Assembly: GCF_000331105.1 (NCBI RefSeq)
Contig: NC_020054.1
Span: forward strand, 1,539,698 to 1,603,697
Direction: 5' to 3'
DNA length: 64,000 nt
From: Fibrella aestuarina BUZ 2
Lineage (GTDB): Bacteria; Bacteroidota; Bacteroidia; Cytophagales; Spirosomataceae
Shown: positions 35,606 to 45,129 of the stretch, piece after piece
Numbering within the stretch: the stretch's first letter is position 1
Layout: each line of letters begins with the position of its first letter
The notes under the pieces: generated by a model
What the model was told of the DNA's origin: nothing
The model's database searches: none
Seen by the model: the letters and a program-made list of their open reading frames with translations, nothing else
Program-made: the position numbers and the translations under genes

Positions 35606-36160
35606 ATGAAAAATCATATTATTTCCGTTGGTTCGGAATTTCCTGAATTCAAAAAACTGGCCGTTGTTTCACTGGAGAAAGACAACGAGTTCTACGAGAT
35701 TTCATCAAACGATCACCGCGAAGCTGGTAAGTGGCTGGTGATGTTCTGGTGGCCGAAAGATTTCACGTTTGTGTGCCCCACCGAAATCGCTGAGTTCAAC
35801 AAGAAAGTAGAGGATTTTGAAGACCGTGATACGGTGCTGATCGGCGCGTCGACCGACAGCGAGTTTGTGCACCTGGCGTGGCGCAAAAACCACGACGATC
35901 TGCGTGGACTGAAATTCCCGATGCTGGCCGATACGTCGAAGTCGCTGGCCGAAGAGCTGGGCATCCTGGAAGCCAACGAGAAAGTTGCCTACCGGGTTAC
36001 CTATATCGTCGACCCGCAAGGGATTGTACGCTGGGTAAGCGTCAACGATTTGTCGGTAGGCCGCAACGTAAACGAGGTGATCCGGGTACTCGACGCCCTT
36101 CAGACCGACGAACTTTGCCCCTGTAACTGGACCAAAGGCGAAGCAACGATCAACGCTTAA
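35606..36160 (+). CDS. AhpC-type peroxiredoxin
   Basis: The 184-residue product has the peroxidatic Cys57 in FTFVCPTEIAEF and two Cys near the C-terminus (C171 and C173 in ELCPCNW) as resolving candidates. The length and the C-terminal CPCNW block match the AhpC family paired with AhpD. It reduces hydroperoxides in the cytosol. The AhpD-like gene follows after a GC-rich hairpin. Confidence 0.93.
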   Translation: MKNHIISVGSEFPEFKKLAVVSLEKDNEFYEISSNDHREAGKWLVMFWWPKDFTFVCPTEIAEFNKKVEDFEDRDTVLIGASTDSEFVHLAWRKNHDDLRGLKFPMLADTSKSLAEELGILEANEKVAYRVTYIVDPQGIVRWVSVNDLSVGRNVNEVIRVLDALQTDELCPCNWTKGEATINA

Positions 36161-36168
36161 TTAGCTAA

Positions 36169-36224
36169 GGGCGTGGGGCTCGGGGCAGGAGAGCCTATAG
36201 GTTCCTGCCCCGAGCCCCACGCCC
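36169..36224. terminator. GC-rich 22-bp perfect hairpin between peroxiredoxin and AhpD-like genes
   Basis: Bases 36169-36190 pair perfectly with 36203-36224 around a 12-base loop. It lies between two genes of an apparent operon and has no T-run on the plus strand until TTTTTC at 36229-36234. It may cause partial termination, so that peroxiredoxin is made in excess over its partner, or stabilise the upstream RNA. Confidence 0.75.
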
Positions 36225-36239
36225 AGGCTTTTTCAAACC

Positions 36240-36821
36240 ATGACAATCACACGAACCGATACCGCTACCTCAATTCTGGCGAACCTGGGTCTGGCTCCTG
36301 AAGCCGATTACCCGGTGCTCGACGCGATGGGCGACAGCAAATACCTGCGTGATCTGAAGATCAATGTGGGTAACGTGCTGAACAATAGCACAAACCTGAA
36401 TGCCAAGGAAAGCCGCTTGCTGGCCCTGTCGGTAGCTGCTAACGAAAAGCATCAGCCGCTGATCGACGCGTTTTCGGAGGCCGCTAAACAGGCAGGTGCC
36501 ACTGACGCCGAAGTAGCCGAAACCCTGGCCTGCACGTCATTGCTTAGCACCAACAACATCTACTACCGCTTCCGGCATTTTGCCAACAAAGACGCATACA
36601 CCAATGCGCAGGCGGGCATCCGTATGAGCATCATGATGACACCGGTACTGGGCAAAGAGTTTTTTGAGCTGATGAGCCTCGTTGTATCGGCTATCAATGG
36701 CTGCGAAATGTGCGTTCGTTCACACGAAGAGAGCGTACTCAAACACGGGGCTTCCGAAGCGCGTGTGCTTGACGCCATTCGGCTGGGCGCCGTCATCAAG
36801 GGCTTGCTCGTCGTCGTGTAA
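36240..36821 (+). CDS. AhpD-like alkylhydroperoxidase (carboxymuconolactone decarboxylase family)
   Basis: The 193-residue product has the redox pair C155-x-x-C158 with H162 (NGCEMCVRSHE), the core of AhpD-type proteins. It likely recycles the peroxiredoxin in the preceding gene. The first half is helical and lacks other conserved sites. The start ATG is 15 bases past the hairpin. Confidence 0.92.
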   Translation: MTITRTDTATSILANLGLAPEADYPVLDAMGDSKYLRDLKINVGNVLNNSTNLNAKESRLLALSVAANEKHQPLIDAFSEAAKQAGATDAEVAETLACTSLLSTNNIYYRFRHFANKDAYTNAQAGIRMSIMMTPVLGKEFFELMSLVVSAINGCEMCVRSHEESVLKHGASEARVLDAIRLGAVIKGLLVVV

Positions 36822-36986
36822 GGTCACTAGCCCCCGTTTAACTGGTTCACTATGAGCCGTTAAACGGGGATTTTTCAGATTTGGCTTACCTTCTGGTAAA
36901 TATTCGGCTACGTTCACGCAATGCAGGCGCTATGACTGCCTGAATCCAATCATATTAAGGGATTGAACCAAAAATCTATTCCTTCT

Positions 36987-37985
36987 ATGAAACGAGCGTT
37001 ACGGATCGTCGGCGTTCTGCTACTTGGATTGATTGTCGTGGCTGGTGCCGGCTTGGCCTACGTAAAGTGGGCACTACCTAATGTGGGGGAAGCTCCCCAG
37101 CTGACCATTCAGGCCGATTCGGCGCAGATCGCTCACGGACGCTATCTGGCCAATCACGTGGCTCTTTGCGTAGACTGCCACTCAACCCGCGACTGGACAA
37201 AGCTGAACGGTCCCATGGTGGCCGGTACGGAAGGTAAAGGCGGCGAGGGGTTTCTGCGCACGATGGGCTTTCCGGGCAACTTCTACGCCCGCAACATTAC
37301 CCCGGCTCACCTTGGCGACTGGACCGATGGCGAGCTCTACCGGGCCATCACGACGGGCGTAAGCCGCGACGGCCGGGCGCTGTTCCCGGTGATGCCTTAC
37401 CTCAACTACGCCCGCATGGACCCCCGCGACATCAAGGCAATTATTGCTTATGTCCGCTCGCTGCAACCCATCAAAAACACGTCGATTCCGGCGCCTGAGG
37501 TCGATTTTCCGGTCAATTTTATCCTCAATACCATGCCCAAACCAGCCGAGCCCGGCACCCGTCCCGACCCGTCGGACAAGCTGGCTTACGGCCGTTACCT
37601 GACCACCTTCGCTAATTGCTCAGACTGCCACACACCCGTGGATGGGCAGGGACAACCCCTGCCGGGGAAATTTATGGCGGGTGGGCGCGAGTTTCCAATG
37701 CCCGGCGGCACGGTGCGATCGGCCAACCTGACCCCCGACCACACCGGCCTGATGCATTACACCGAGGATGCCTTCGTGGCTAAGTTCAAGAGCTACGCCG
37801 ACCCGGCTACCCAACACGTAGCTGTGGGCGAAGATGGCTACAACTCGATTATGCCCTGGGCTATGTATGCGGGCATGACCGAGTCGGATTTGCGGGCGAT
37901 TTACACGTACCTGAAGACCCTGACGCCGGTGCCGAATACGGTAACGAAGTTTACGCCTAAAGGCAACGTGCTGGCGGCTCGTTGA
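36987..37985 (+). CDS. Membrane-anchored dihaem cytochrome c
   Basis: The ATG at 36987 gives 332 residues with an N-terminal membrane anchor (VGVLLLGLIVVAGAGLAYV). Two haem-binding motifs are visible, CVDCHSTRDW (about 62-71) and CSDCHTPVDG (about 211-220), in tandem cytochrome c domains. A first axial His is in each CxxCH; Met candidates include MPYLNY and MPWAMY. It resembles alcohol/sugar dehydrogenase-linked cytochromes; the electron partner is not nearby. Confidence 0.9.
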   Translation: MKRALRIVGVLLLGLIVVAGAGLAYVKWALPNVGEAPQLTIQADSAQIAHGRYLANHVALCVDCHSTRDWTKLNGPMVAGTEGKGGEGFLRTMGFPGNFYARNITPAHLGDWTDGELYRAITTGVSRDGRALFPVMPYLNYARMDPRDIKAIIAYVRSLQPIKNTSIPAPEVDFPVNFILNTMPKPAEPGTRPDPSDKLAYGRYLTTFANCSDCHTPVDGQGQPLPGKFMAGGREFPMPGGTVRSANLTPDHTGLMHYTEDAFVAKFKSYADPATQHVAVGEDGYNSIMPWAMYAGMTESDLRAIYTYLKTLTPVPNTVTKFTPKGNVLAAR

Positions 37986-37997
37986 TACTAAAAAAGT

Positions 37998-38054
37998 GGT
38001 GGGGTACAGGTACGTTAACTGATCAGGCAACGTACCTGTACCCCACCGCTTTTT
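37998..38054 (+). terminator. Hairpin terminator containing the AACGTACC word in both arms
   Basis: GGTGGGGTACAGGTACGTT at 37998-38016 pairs with AACGTACCTGTACCCCACC at 38029-38047, followed by GCTTTTT. It ends the cytochrome gene. Both arms carry the over-represented octamer. Confidence 0.85.
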
Positions 38055-38175
38055 GGTAGAGATCTTGTACCGTGTCTGACCAGAAGCAACGCAGCAGGCT
38101 ATTGTAGTTGTTGATCGGGCAAGTAATCGTAGCGGTATAACGCTGGACGATGGAGTTGGTAAATAAGCAAAAAAA

Positions 38176-38209
38176 GAACGCCCGCCTCTGATACCAGAGG
38201 CGGGCGTTC
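38176..38209 (-). terminator. Intrinsic terminator after the cold-shock gene
   Basis: GAACGCCCGCCTCTG at 38176-38190 pairs perfectly with 38195-38209 around ATAC. On the minus strand the stem is followed by a T-run (complement of 38170-38175), so it is a strong rho-independent terminator for the cold-shock gene. Confidence 0.92.
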
Positions 38210-38238
38210 GGCAAGTGATTCAGCGTAGGGGAATACCC

Positions 38239-38433
38239 TTACATCTTTTTCACGTTAACAGCGTTGAGGCCTTTTTTGCCGTCAACGATGTCGTACGACA
38301 CCTGATCGTTTTCACGGATCGTCAGGCCGTTCAGGCCAGTGATGTGTACAAAGATGTCTTTTTTCGACTCGTCGTCAACGATGAAGCCGAAGCCTTTGCT
38401 TTCGTTAAAGAATTTAACTACTCCTGTTTGCAT
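38239..38433 (-). CDS. Cold-shock domain protein
   Basis: The 64-residue product begins MQTGVVKFFNESKGFGFIVDD, with RNP1 (KGFGFI) and RNP2 (DIFVHI) both intact. It is an RNA chaperone of standard CspA length. The ATG at 38433 was chosen; upstream sequence in frame is AT-rich leader. The leader up to about 38560 is likely a long 5' untranslated region, as is usual in cold-shock genes. Confidence 0.95.
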   Translation of the reverse strand: MQTGVVKFFNESKGFGFIVDDESKKDIFVHITGLNGLTIRENDQVSYDIVDGKKGLNAVNVKKM

Positions 38434-38847
38434 GATTGTATGAGGTAAAAAACAAAAAAATGAACAAAAACACTCTTCTACAAAAAATGCTAAACAGGGG
38501 ACTAAAGACGCAAAGCGGGTATTTAGTAAGAACTGCGCGCAATTTGTCAGATAGTGCAACTAATTATCCGAGGTGTTAGGCTCAGAAGGACAGTACTCTA
38601 AACGACAATTTGCAAAATAGGTTCTTACAAACCCAATAAATTATACTGGAAGGTCAAAAAATAGTTAAATACACGCTTTTTTAGTGTAAAAAGGGGTTGA
38701 AACGCGTCGAAATAGGCCAATGTGGTTCGTTAATTCGTTCCCCAATCTCGGTAACAAGTGAGTTCGACGTTTGGGTGGAATGCCAATTAAACCTTGTGAT
38801 CGTTGCCGTCTCTAAGGGGTATACAACACGTAACACGCTACGCAACG
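38434..38847. other. Divergent AT-rich leader and promoter region, 414 bases
   Basis: No gene was seen. The part next to the cold-shock gene is rich in A/T tracts and probably holds its long mRNA leader and promoter; the part from about 38650 should hold the promoter of the secreted protein gene at 38848. A short A/T-rich palindrome (ACACGCTTTTTTAGTGT) lies near 38670. Confidence 0.45.
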
Positions 38848-39264
38848 ATGAAAACAAATTGGATTTTTGCCACCCTTTTCGTGCTGCTGGCTACTGCCTC
38901 GATGGCTCAGCCCGGCCGGAGGCCCGCCCCCGATTGGGGCAACGATTACCGCGAGGATGTCTTCCGGATCGAGCGCCTCGACCGGATCGTCAATCTGAAC
39001 GGTGGCCAGAAGCGCGAGCTGTTCCGCATCGAACAGTTCTACGACCGGGAGTTTACTCTGGCCCCGCGCTATCCCGACACCTATCGCCAGCTGATGTGGC
39101 GGAAGAGCCAGGATGTGCTCGCGGTGCTGTCGCCGCGCCAACGCGATCGGCTCTTCACGTTCGAGCAGTATCGCCAATATGGCGGCAATCAGTACAACAA
39201 TGGCTATAATAACGGCTACGGCAATCGGGGCAATGGTCAGCCCGGCTGGGGCCGCCGTTGGTAA
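38848..39264 (+). CDS. Small secreted protein with Asn/Gly-rich tail
   Basis: The 138-residue product has a signal peptide ending at SMAQ (about residue 20), a helical, charged middle (FRIERLDRIVNLNGGQKRELFRIEQFYDREF, residues about 40-70) and a low-complexity tail of Asn, Gly and Tyr (NQYNNGYNNGYGNRGNG). I do not recognise the family. An acid-rich, RE-rich helix and secretion recall periplasmic chaperone-like proteins, but this is not shown. Confidence 0.75.
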   Translation: MKTNWIFATLFVLLATASMAQPGRRPAPDWGNDYREDVFRIERLDRIVNLNGGQKRELFRIEQFYDREFTLAPRYPDTYRQLMWRKSQDVLAVLSPRQRDRLFTFEQYRQYGGNQYNNGYNNGYGNRGNGQPGWGRRW

Positions 39265-39296
39265 AGGCTTTCCGATCAACTCCATTCCTACATGAA

Positions 39297-39329
39297 CGAA
39301 GCCCGCCCCAAATGTTGGAGCGGGCTTCG
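39297..39329. terminator. Hairpin between convergent genes
   Basis: CGAAGCCCGC pairs with GCGGGCTTCG around a 13-base loop between the small secreted protein gene and the convergent SusD gene. Confidence 0.8.
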
Positions 39330-39369
39330 CTGTTACGTACCCAGGCGCAGTAAGCGCCGATGCACAGGC

Positions 39370-41073
39370 TTAATAGCCGGGGTTCTGTGGGAAACCAGGC
39401 GACCCGTCGGCGTTCTTCTCCGTCCGGTCGATCTGCGTCTGCGGAATTGGGCGCAGGTTGTTGGTTTCTTTTACGTTAGCCGCCGCATCCGGGTTGTATC
39501 TCTTCACCCGATCGACCAGGTTGCCCCAGCGCTTCAGGTCAAACCAGCGTAGTTGCTCGCCGGCCAGCTCGCGGGCGCGCTCTTCGTAGATCGTTTCCAT
39601 GGTTACGTCGGCGGCATTGAGTTCCATGGCGGCTTCTTTACCCGGCCAGGCAGCGCGGCGGCGCACCACGTTGAGGGCGGCGGTGGCCTCGGTCGTCTTG
39701 TTTTGCTTCAGTTGGGCTTCGGCCAGAATCAGGTACGTTTCGGCGAGGCGGAAGGCCAGAAAATCACGGCTGCCCTGTTCGTAAGTCAGGTCGGGGCGGA
39801 GCGGATCGAGAAACTTCTGGAGCGTCGGGAACAGGGCCGCGTTGTAGAGACTCGGCACCAGCACCTGATACGGCTTGGCCGCCCGTTGCGCCACTGTCCA
39901 CTCCACGCCGGGAATGTAGATGGCCGTGTCGCCCGCTTTCAGCGTAATCTTCGCTTTGCTATTGTCGAAAGAGGTATTCAGGCCGGTGCCTGGGTTGTTG
40001 CTCAGCCAGGTGTCTTTAAACGTCTTCTTGTAGCGCGAGTCGTTGGTGCGGTCCTTGAAAACCGTTTCGAGCAGGTACGTGGTCGGGCGCAGGCGCTTGA
40101 AGGGGCGGTCATTGGCAATGTCGCGCTTCATACCGGGCTGCACGTCATACTGCATCCCAAAATACAGGTGCAGTTTGTTACCGTCGCCGTTGTTCGTATT
40201 GGCCGTGTTGATGTTGGTCAGCGGGTCGGAGGTATACTGGATTGAATAGATCACCTCGTCGTTGATTTCACCGGCACCCTGGGCAAATACGCTGGCAAAG
40301 TCGGGCAGCAGTTTGAACCCATAGTTGTTGATCACGCTCTGCGCCAGGGTCGCCGCTTTGGCGTAATCGTCGGCCGCTTTCGCCGATGACGTTGCTTTGG
40401 TCAGGTAGACACGGGCCAACAAATGTTCGGCTGCAGCTTTGGTGGCGCGGCCGTAGTCGCTCGACCGGATTTTGTTGTCCAAGTCGGGGATGGCCGCTTC
40501 CAGATCCGCCACGATCGCCTTGTACATGTCGGCCTCGGTAGCCCGGGCGATTTTCTTCGTGGGCCCGAGGGTTTCCGTCAGGCGCAGGTCGATACCCCCA
40601 AACAGCTGGGTCAGGATGAAATAGTAATGCGCCCGCAGAAATTTCACTTCAGCTACGCGCAGCTTTTTAGTTGCATCCGTAACGCCCGCCGTGGTCGGGG
40701 CTCGTTCGACAACCGCGTTGCAGGTGTTGATACCCCGGTATAGCTCTTCCCAGAGCTGCTGGATGATATCATACGAGCTGTTGAGCTGGCTATCGTAGAA
40801 GTGGAAGCCTTTGTAGCTACCGTCGGCCCCGGCCTGATAGATGTCGGTGCCATATTCGGTCATAGTCAGGCCGCGTTCGCTGGCGTAGAAGGCCCGTTGC
40901 GACGAATAGGCCGCCCGGACGGCATCCTCGAAGCCTTTGGGTGTATTGATGTAGTCATTCCCGATATTGGCAATAACTTTTTCGTCCAGGATATCCTTGC
41001 ACGACTGGCCCGTGAGGAGCAGGACCGTCAGGCCTAGTACCCGAACACTATTGGTGATGATGTTTGCTTTCAT
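39370..41073 (-). CDS. SusD/RagB-family outer-membrane nutrient-binding lipoprotein
   Basis: The 567-residue product has a lipobox (LLTGQSC, Cys25) followed by KDILDEK, a usual SusD start. Later blocks DFLAFRLAETYLILAEAQLKQNK, RRRAAWPGKEA and IYEERARELAGEQLRWFDLKRWG are typical. It is the surface lid of the SusC transporter whose gene lies 30 bases upstream, and captures an unknown sugar or glycan. Confidence 0.96.
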   Translation of the reverse strand: MKANIITNSVRVLGLTVLLLTGQSCKDILDEKVIANIGNDYINTPKGFEDAVRAAYSSQRAFYASERGLTMTEYGTDIYQAGADGSYKGFHFYDSQLNSSYDIIQQLWEELYRGINTCNAVVERAPTTAGVTDATKKLRVAEVKFLRAHYYFILTQLFGGIDLRLTETLGPTKKIARATEADMYKAIVADLEAAIPDLDNKIRSSDYGRATKAAAEHLLARVYLTKATSSAKAADDYAKAATLAQSVINNYGFKLLPDFASVFAQGAGEINDEVIYSIQYTSDPLTNINTANTNNGDGNKLHLYFGMQYDVQPGMKRDIANDRPFKRLRPTTYLLETVFKDRTNDSRYKKTFKDTWLSNNPGTGLNTSFDNSKAKITLKAGDTAIYIPGVEWTVAQRAAKPYQVLVPSLYNAALFPTLQKFLDPLRPDLTYEQGSRDFLAFRLAETYLILAEAQLKQNKTTEATAALNVVRRRAAWPGKEAAMELNAADVTMETIYEERARELAGEQLRWFDLKRWGNLVDRVKRYNPDAAANVKETNNLRPIPQTQIDRTEKNADGSPGFPQNPGY

Positions 41074-41103
41074 TGGAAAAAGAAGTCTTCGTGTGGGGAC
41101 GAA

Positions 41104-44100
41104 TCAGAATTTAACGTTCAGGCCAACGGTAGCCACACGGGTAGCCGGCACAAAGCCATTGTCGACTGTACCGTTCGTCGATTCGGGGTCAACCCCGTTG
41201 TACTTCGTGCGGTACGTCGAGAAGATGAACGGTTGCTGAATGCTCGAGTATAACCGCAACGACTGAAGGCCTAAGCGCTGTACCAGACCTCCCGACGGGA
41301 AAGTATAACCGAAGTTGATGTTCCTCACTTTTACGAACGAGCCGTCGAAGTAGATCAGCGCCGTATTATACAGCGGGAACTCCTGGTTGGCGTTGGGGCG
41401 CGGGAACTCGTTGGTCGGGTTGTTGGGCGTCCAGTAGTCGACCTTGATCTGCTGATACCGGCCCGCCAGCGCGTTGTTGTTCTGGTGGAAACCGCTCAGG
41501 ATGGTCTGACCAATCCGGGCGTAGATAAAGAACGACAGGTCGAAGCCTTTGTAGTTGAAGCGGTTGGTGATACCACCGCTCCAGGTCGGGATATCAGAGC
41601 CCAGGAAGGTCCGGTCGTTGGTAACCGAAAACTTACCGTCGCCATCGATATCAGCCAGTTTAACCTGCCCCGGTAGGAAGTTGCCATACGCTTTGGCGGC
41701 ATCGGCTTCGTTCGACTGCCAGATCCCGATCTTCTTAAAATCGTAGTAGGCCGTGAGGGGTTTGCCAATGAACCACTTGTTGCCGATATCGTCGACGGCC
41801 CCGTTATAAAGTGACAGAATAGCTTCGTTGTTCTTCGTAAACTGCAGATCGGTGCTCCATTTGAAGCCGCCCGGTGTATTCACGTTGATGGTCGAGATGC
41901 TGATCTCAACGCCCCGGTTGCGGGTCTCGCCGATGTTACGCGTTACAGCGTTGAAGCCCGTAGAGGTCGGCAGCTGATCCGACAGCAGCAGATCGGTGGT
42001 GTTGGTCTGGTAGACTTCCAGCGAACCCGACACGCGACCACGCCACAGGCTGAAATCTACCCCGACGTTCGACGAGGTTGAGGTTTCCCATTTCAGGTCG
42101 GCGTTGCCAATCGTGTTCGGGCGGTAGCCATAAGCCGGGTTGTTCCCCCAAGCATACACCGTGCGACCCAACAAACCCTGCGTTTGGTAAGGCGCTACAC
42201 CTTGGTTACCCACGGCACCCCGGCTCACGCGCAGTTTCAGCAGGTCGATCCAGGTGGCGCCTTTCATGAACTCCTCGTTGTTGATGTTCCAGCCCAACGC
42301 AATGCCAGGGAAGTTACCATACTTGGTGTTCTCGCCGAACCGGCTCGATCCATCCCGGCGCAGTGTAGCCGTAATCAGGTACTTGTCTTTGTAGTCGTAG
42401 TTGATACGGCCCATGTACGAGTTGATCGTCCACTCAACCAGGTTGCTCCCCACGCCCAGCACTGAGCTGGCGTTACCGGCGTTGTAGAACGACTGCGACT
42501 CCGCCGGAATACCCTGTACATTGATGTTGTTGGTCTCGAAGTTGTCGCGCTGAATCGACTGGAGCGCCGTGACGTTCAGGTTGTGGCCTTTGCCAAACGT
42601 TTTGGTGTAGGTCAGGATGTTTTCGAGCGTGTAGTTGAACCCAAATGAGGTGTTGAACTCACCCTGCGGGTCGCCGCCTTTGCGGGCGTTGGTCTGCGCA
42701 CCAATGAACCGCCCGTAGCGCTGAAGCGTGAAGTCGGGCCCGAAGTTTACCCGGTATTTCAATCCGTCGAAGATGTTGGCTTCGATGTAGAGGCTGTTAT
42801 AAATCCGGTATTTCTTACGTTCCTGGATCTGAGCCCCCGGCGCAATCTCTGCCAAGGGATTGGTCAGCAGGGCGTCGTTGGTGGGGAAGAAGATCATGTT
42901 GCCGTTGTCGTCGAACGGCCGACCGAGCGGGTTCTGTTGCAGCGTGAAGCTATACGGGTTCAGGCTTTCGCCGTTGCGCAGGCTGTACATCAGGTACGAC
43001 GATAGCCCCACCCGGAACATTTTGTTGATCTGGTGATCGACGTTGGCGCGCAACGAGTAACGGGTGTAATCGAGGCCCGGGATAATGCCTTTATCCTGGA
43101 AATAACCGGCTGAAATGTAGAACTGCGTCTTCTCGTTACCGCCCTGAATACCCAGCGAATGGTTTTGCTGGAACCCCTGCTTCAGAATCAACGACTGGTA
43201 ATCCGTGTTGCGCCCGGCAGCGATACCGGCGGCCACGTTGGGGTCACCACCCAGTACCGAAATCTTCGCATCGGCAACCGGGTCCGATTGGCCCGTCGGT
43301 ACGACTTTCCCGTCGGCACCGGTGTATTGCCCCGTTGTGCGGTAGGCTTCGCGGACAAACTCGGTAAACTCAGCCCCGTTGAACAGCTTGATCTTGTCGA
43401 GCGCGTCGGTAACACCCACGTAGTTGTCGTAGCTGATCGTGGTCTTGTTGTTGGTGTTGCCGCGTTTGGTCGAAATCAGCACGACGCCGTTGGCACCCCG
43501 CGCCCCGTAAATCGCCGTGGCGGTGGCATCTTTCAGGATTTCCATCGAGGCCACATCGTTGGGGTTGAAATCTTCGTACCCCGCCGAGAGTGGAATCCCA
43601 TCCACCACATAAAGTGGGTCGTTACCGGCGTTGAACGACCGGCGACCACGTACCCGGATGGTGGGCACTGTGCCCGGCCGGCTACCCGACTGCGCTACGT
43701 CGACACCCGCCACCCGGCCCTGCAAGGCCTGCCCGAGGTTGGTGATGGGCATCTCGGTAATCTGCTTGGCGCTGACCGACGAGATAGCCCCCGTTGTTTG
43801 GCTTTTCTTCTGGGTACCGTAGCCCACCACGATCACCTCCTGCAAGGCGCGCTCGTCGGATTTCAACGTCAGATCGACGGTAGCCCGGTTCCCCACGGCC
43901 ACTTCCTGCGAGAGAAAACCCAGCGACGAAATGACCAGCGTAGCCTGATCGTTGGGTACGTTGATCCGGTACGTTCCGTTGGCATCGGTCGACGTACCCC
44001 GCGAGGTACCTTTCACGGTTACGTTGGCACCCGGCAGCGGCGATTGGTCGTCGCCCGACAGGATCCGGCCGGTCACCGTGCGTTCCTGGGCATAGGCCCG

Positions 44101-44196
44101 GCTGAATGGGCTGCTCACCAGCCAGAGTAAAACGCACCATACCAGCAGATGTCGGTGGTACTGATGTGTTGAAAACTGCGTAAAAACGTGCTTCAT
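41104..44196 (-). CDS. SusC/RagA-family TonB-linked outer-membrane transporter
   Basis: The 1030-residue product has a signal peptide (ending near AYAQ), an N-terminal carboxypeptidase-like domain (VTGRILSGDDQSPLPGANV), the TonB-box-plug region (VVVGYGTQKKSQTTGAISSVS, IRVRGRRSF, PLYVVDGIP, ILKDATATAIYGARGANGVVLI) and a long barrel. It imports an oligosaccharide through the outer membrane with energy from TonB. It pairs with the SusD gene downstream. Confidence 0.96.
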   Translation of the reverse strand: MKHVFTQFSTHQYHRHLLVWCVLLWLVSSPFSRAYAQERTVTGRILSGDDQSPLPGANVTVKGTSRGTSTDANGTYRINVPNDQATLVISSLGFLSQEVAVGNRATVDLTLKSDERALQEVIVVGYGTQKKSQTTGAISSVSAKQITEMPITNLGQALQGRVAGVDVAQSGSRPGTVPTIRVRGRRSFNAGNDPLYVVDGIPLSAGYEDFNPNDVASMEILKDATATAIYGARGANGVVLISTKRGNTNNKTTISYDNYVGVTDALDKIKLFNGAEFTEFVREAYRTTGQYTGADGKVVPTGQSDPVADAKISVLGGDPNVAAGIAAGRNTDYQSLILKQGFQQNHSLGIQGGNEKTQFYISAGYFQDKGIIPGLDYTRYSLRANVDHQINKMFRVGLSSYLMYSLRNGESLNPYSFTLQQNPLGRPFDDNGNMIFFPTNDALLTNPLAEIAPGAQIQERKKYRIYNSLYIEANIFDGLKYRVNFGPDFTLQRYGRFIGAQTNARKGGDPQGEFNTSFGFNYTLENILTYTKTFGKGHNLNVTALQSIQRDNFETNNINVQGIPAESQSFYNAGNASSVLGVGSNLVEWTINSYMGRINYDYKDKYLITATLRRDGSSRFGENTKYGNFPGIALGWNINNEEFMKGATWIDLLKLRVSRGAVGNQGVAPYQTQGLLGRTVYAWGNNPAYGYRPNTIGNADLKWETSTSSNVGVDFSLWRGRVSGSLEVYQTNTTDLLLSDQLPTSTGFNAVTRNIGETRNRGVEISISTINVNTPGGFKWSTDLQFTKNNEAILSLYNGAVDDIGNKWFIGKPLTAYYDFKKIGIWQSNEADAAKAYGNFLPGQVKLADIDGDGKFSVTNDRTFLGSDIPTWSGGITNRFNYKGFDLSFFIYARIGQTILSGFHQNNNALAGRYQQIKVDYWTPNNPTNEFPRPNANQEFPLYNTALIYFDGSFVKVRNINFGYTFPSGGLVQRLGLQSLRLYSSIQQPFIFSTYRTKYNGVDPESTNGTVDNGFVPATRVATVGLNVKF

Positions 44197-44275
44197 AGGA
44201 AATTAGCAATTAGGTTTGGAATAAATGGCACTCGGGTAATTATCAGGTACGTACTCTTGAGTAATACGTTGTTGG

Positions 44276-45097
44276 TCAGCGGATAGCGTCGTCGCGGTGG
44301 GTGGCGTAGGCCTGTTTGTAGTCAAGGCCACGTACCTGCGAGGCCACGTAGCGAATGCCCTGAAACAGATGCTGCACAAACGTGGCTTCGTTGTAATCTT
44401 CCTTGGCGTGGCCCAGCGCCGTGCACCAGGTGTAGCCCCCGTCGAAATGGTAATACCAGGCGGCCGGATAGAGCGCGGTGTAGGAGCCCGCTGCGGTTCT
44501 GATCTTCTGGGCCTCGGTGGTGTCGAGCGAGGTCAGGTCATGCGCCAATAGGGTCGTTGGCCCCGGCGACATCTCTTTCATGAAATAGCACTCATCTTCC
44601 CGCTGCCAGGTTTTGGGCAGGCCGGCCATGCTCGGGTGGCGCGCGTCGATCAGCTGGAGGCGGTACGGTTGCCGCTTTGGGTGCCACAAAAACGACCCAC
44701 CCAGCATCCGTTTGAACCACACCCAGTTGCGCTCGGTCCCGATCACCGAATGAACGCCTACGAAGCCGCCACCGGCCTCGATGTAGCGCCGGAACGCCAG
44801 CCGTTGGTCATCGGTGTCGAAGACGTCGTTGTTGGTGCTGGGGAAGATCAGCAGGGTAAACCGCCGCAGGTTCTGCTCCGTAAACACCGTTGGCTGGTCT
44901 GACACCTCAACCGCAAAACCGTGCTCACGACCCAGTTGCTGAAAGCGGGCTACCGCCGTCGGGATGTTATCGTGGACGTAGCCTTTGCCGTTTTTGGTGA
45001 ATACCAGTACGCGTATCTTCTTCCAGTTTACGCCATCGTCGGCGTGGCTCAGGCGAGCCAATAGGCAGAGGGTTACCAGGAGGGAAAAACGAAACAT
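44276..45097 (-). CDS. Exported ThuA-domain protein
   Basis: The ATG at 45097 gives 273 residues with a signal peptide (MFRFSLLVTLCLLARLSHA). The ThuA-like fold is shown by RVLVFTKNGKGYVHDNIPTAV, LIFPSTNNDVF, GGGFVGVHSVIGTER and YYHFDGGYTWCTALGHAKEDY. ThuA proteins are linked to trehalose/keto-sugar breakdown. It is in an operon with two oxidoreductases upstream and SusCD downstream. Confidence 0.92.
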   Translation of the reverse strand: MFRFSLLVTLCLLARLSHADDGVNWKKIRVLVFTKNGKGYVHDNIPTAVARFQQLGREHGFAVEVSDQPTVFTEQNLRRFTLLIFPSTNNDVFDTDDQRLAFRRYIEAGGGFVGVHSVIGTERNWVWFKRMLGGSFLWHPKRQPYRLQLIDARHPSMAGLPKTWQREDECYFMKEMSPGPTTLLAHDLTSLDTTEAQKIRTAAGSYTALYPAAWYYHFDGGYTWCTALGHAKEDYNEATFVQHLFQGIRYVASQVRGLDYKQAYATHRDDAIR

Positions 45098-45129
45098 GGA
45101 TGGGTTTAGGGAGGATCGGCGCAAGGGCG

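Noticed and set aside
43159..44130. A 323-residue plus-strand frame opposite the SusC gene
   Set aside because: It is a shadow frame; the SusC plug motifs on the minus strand are intact.
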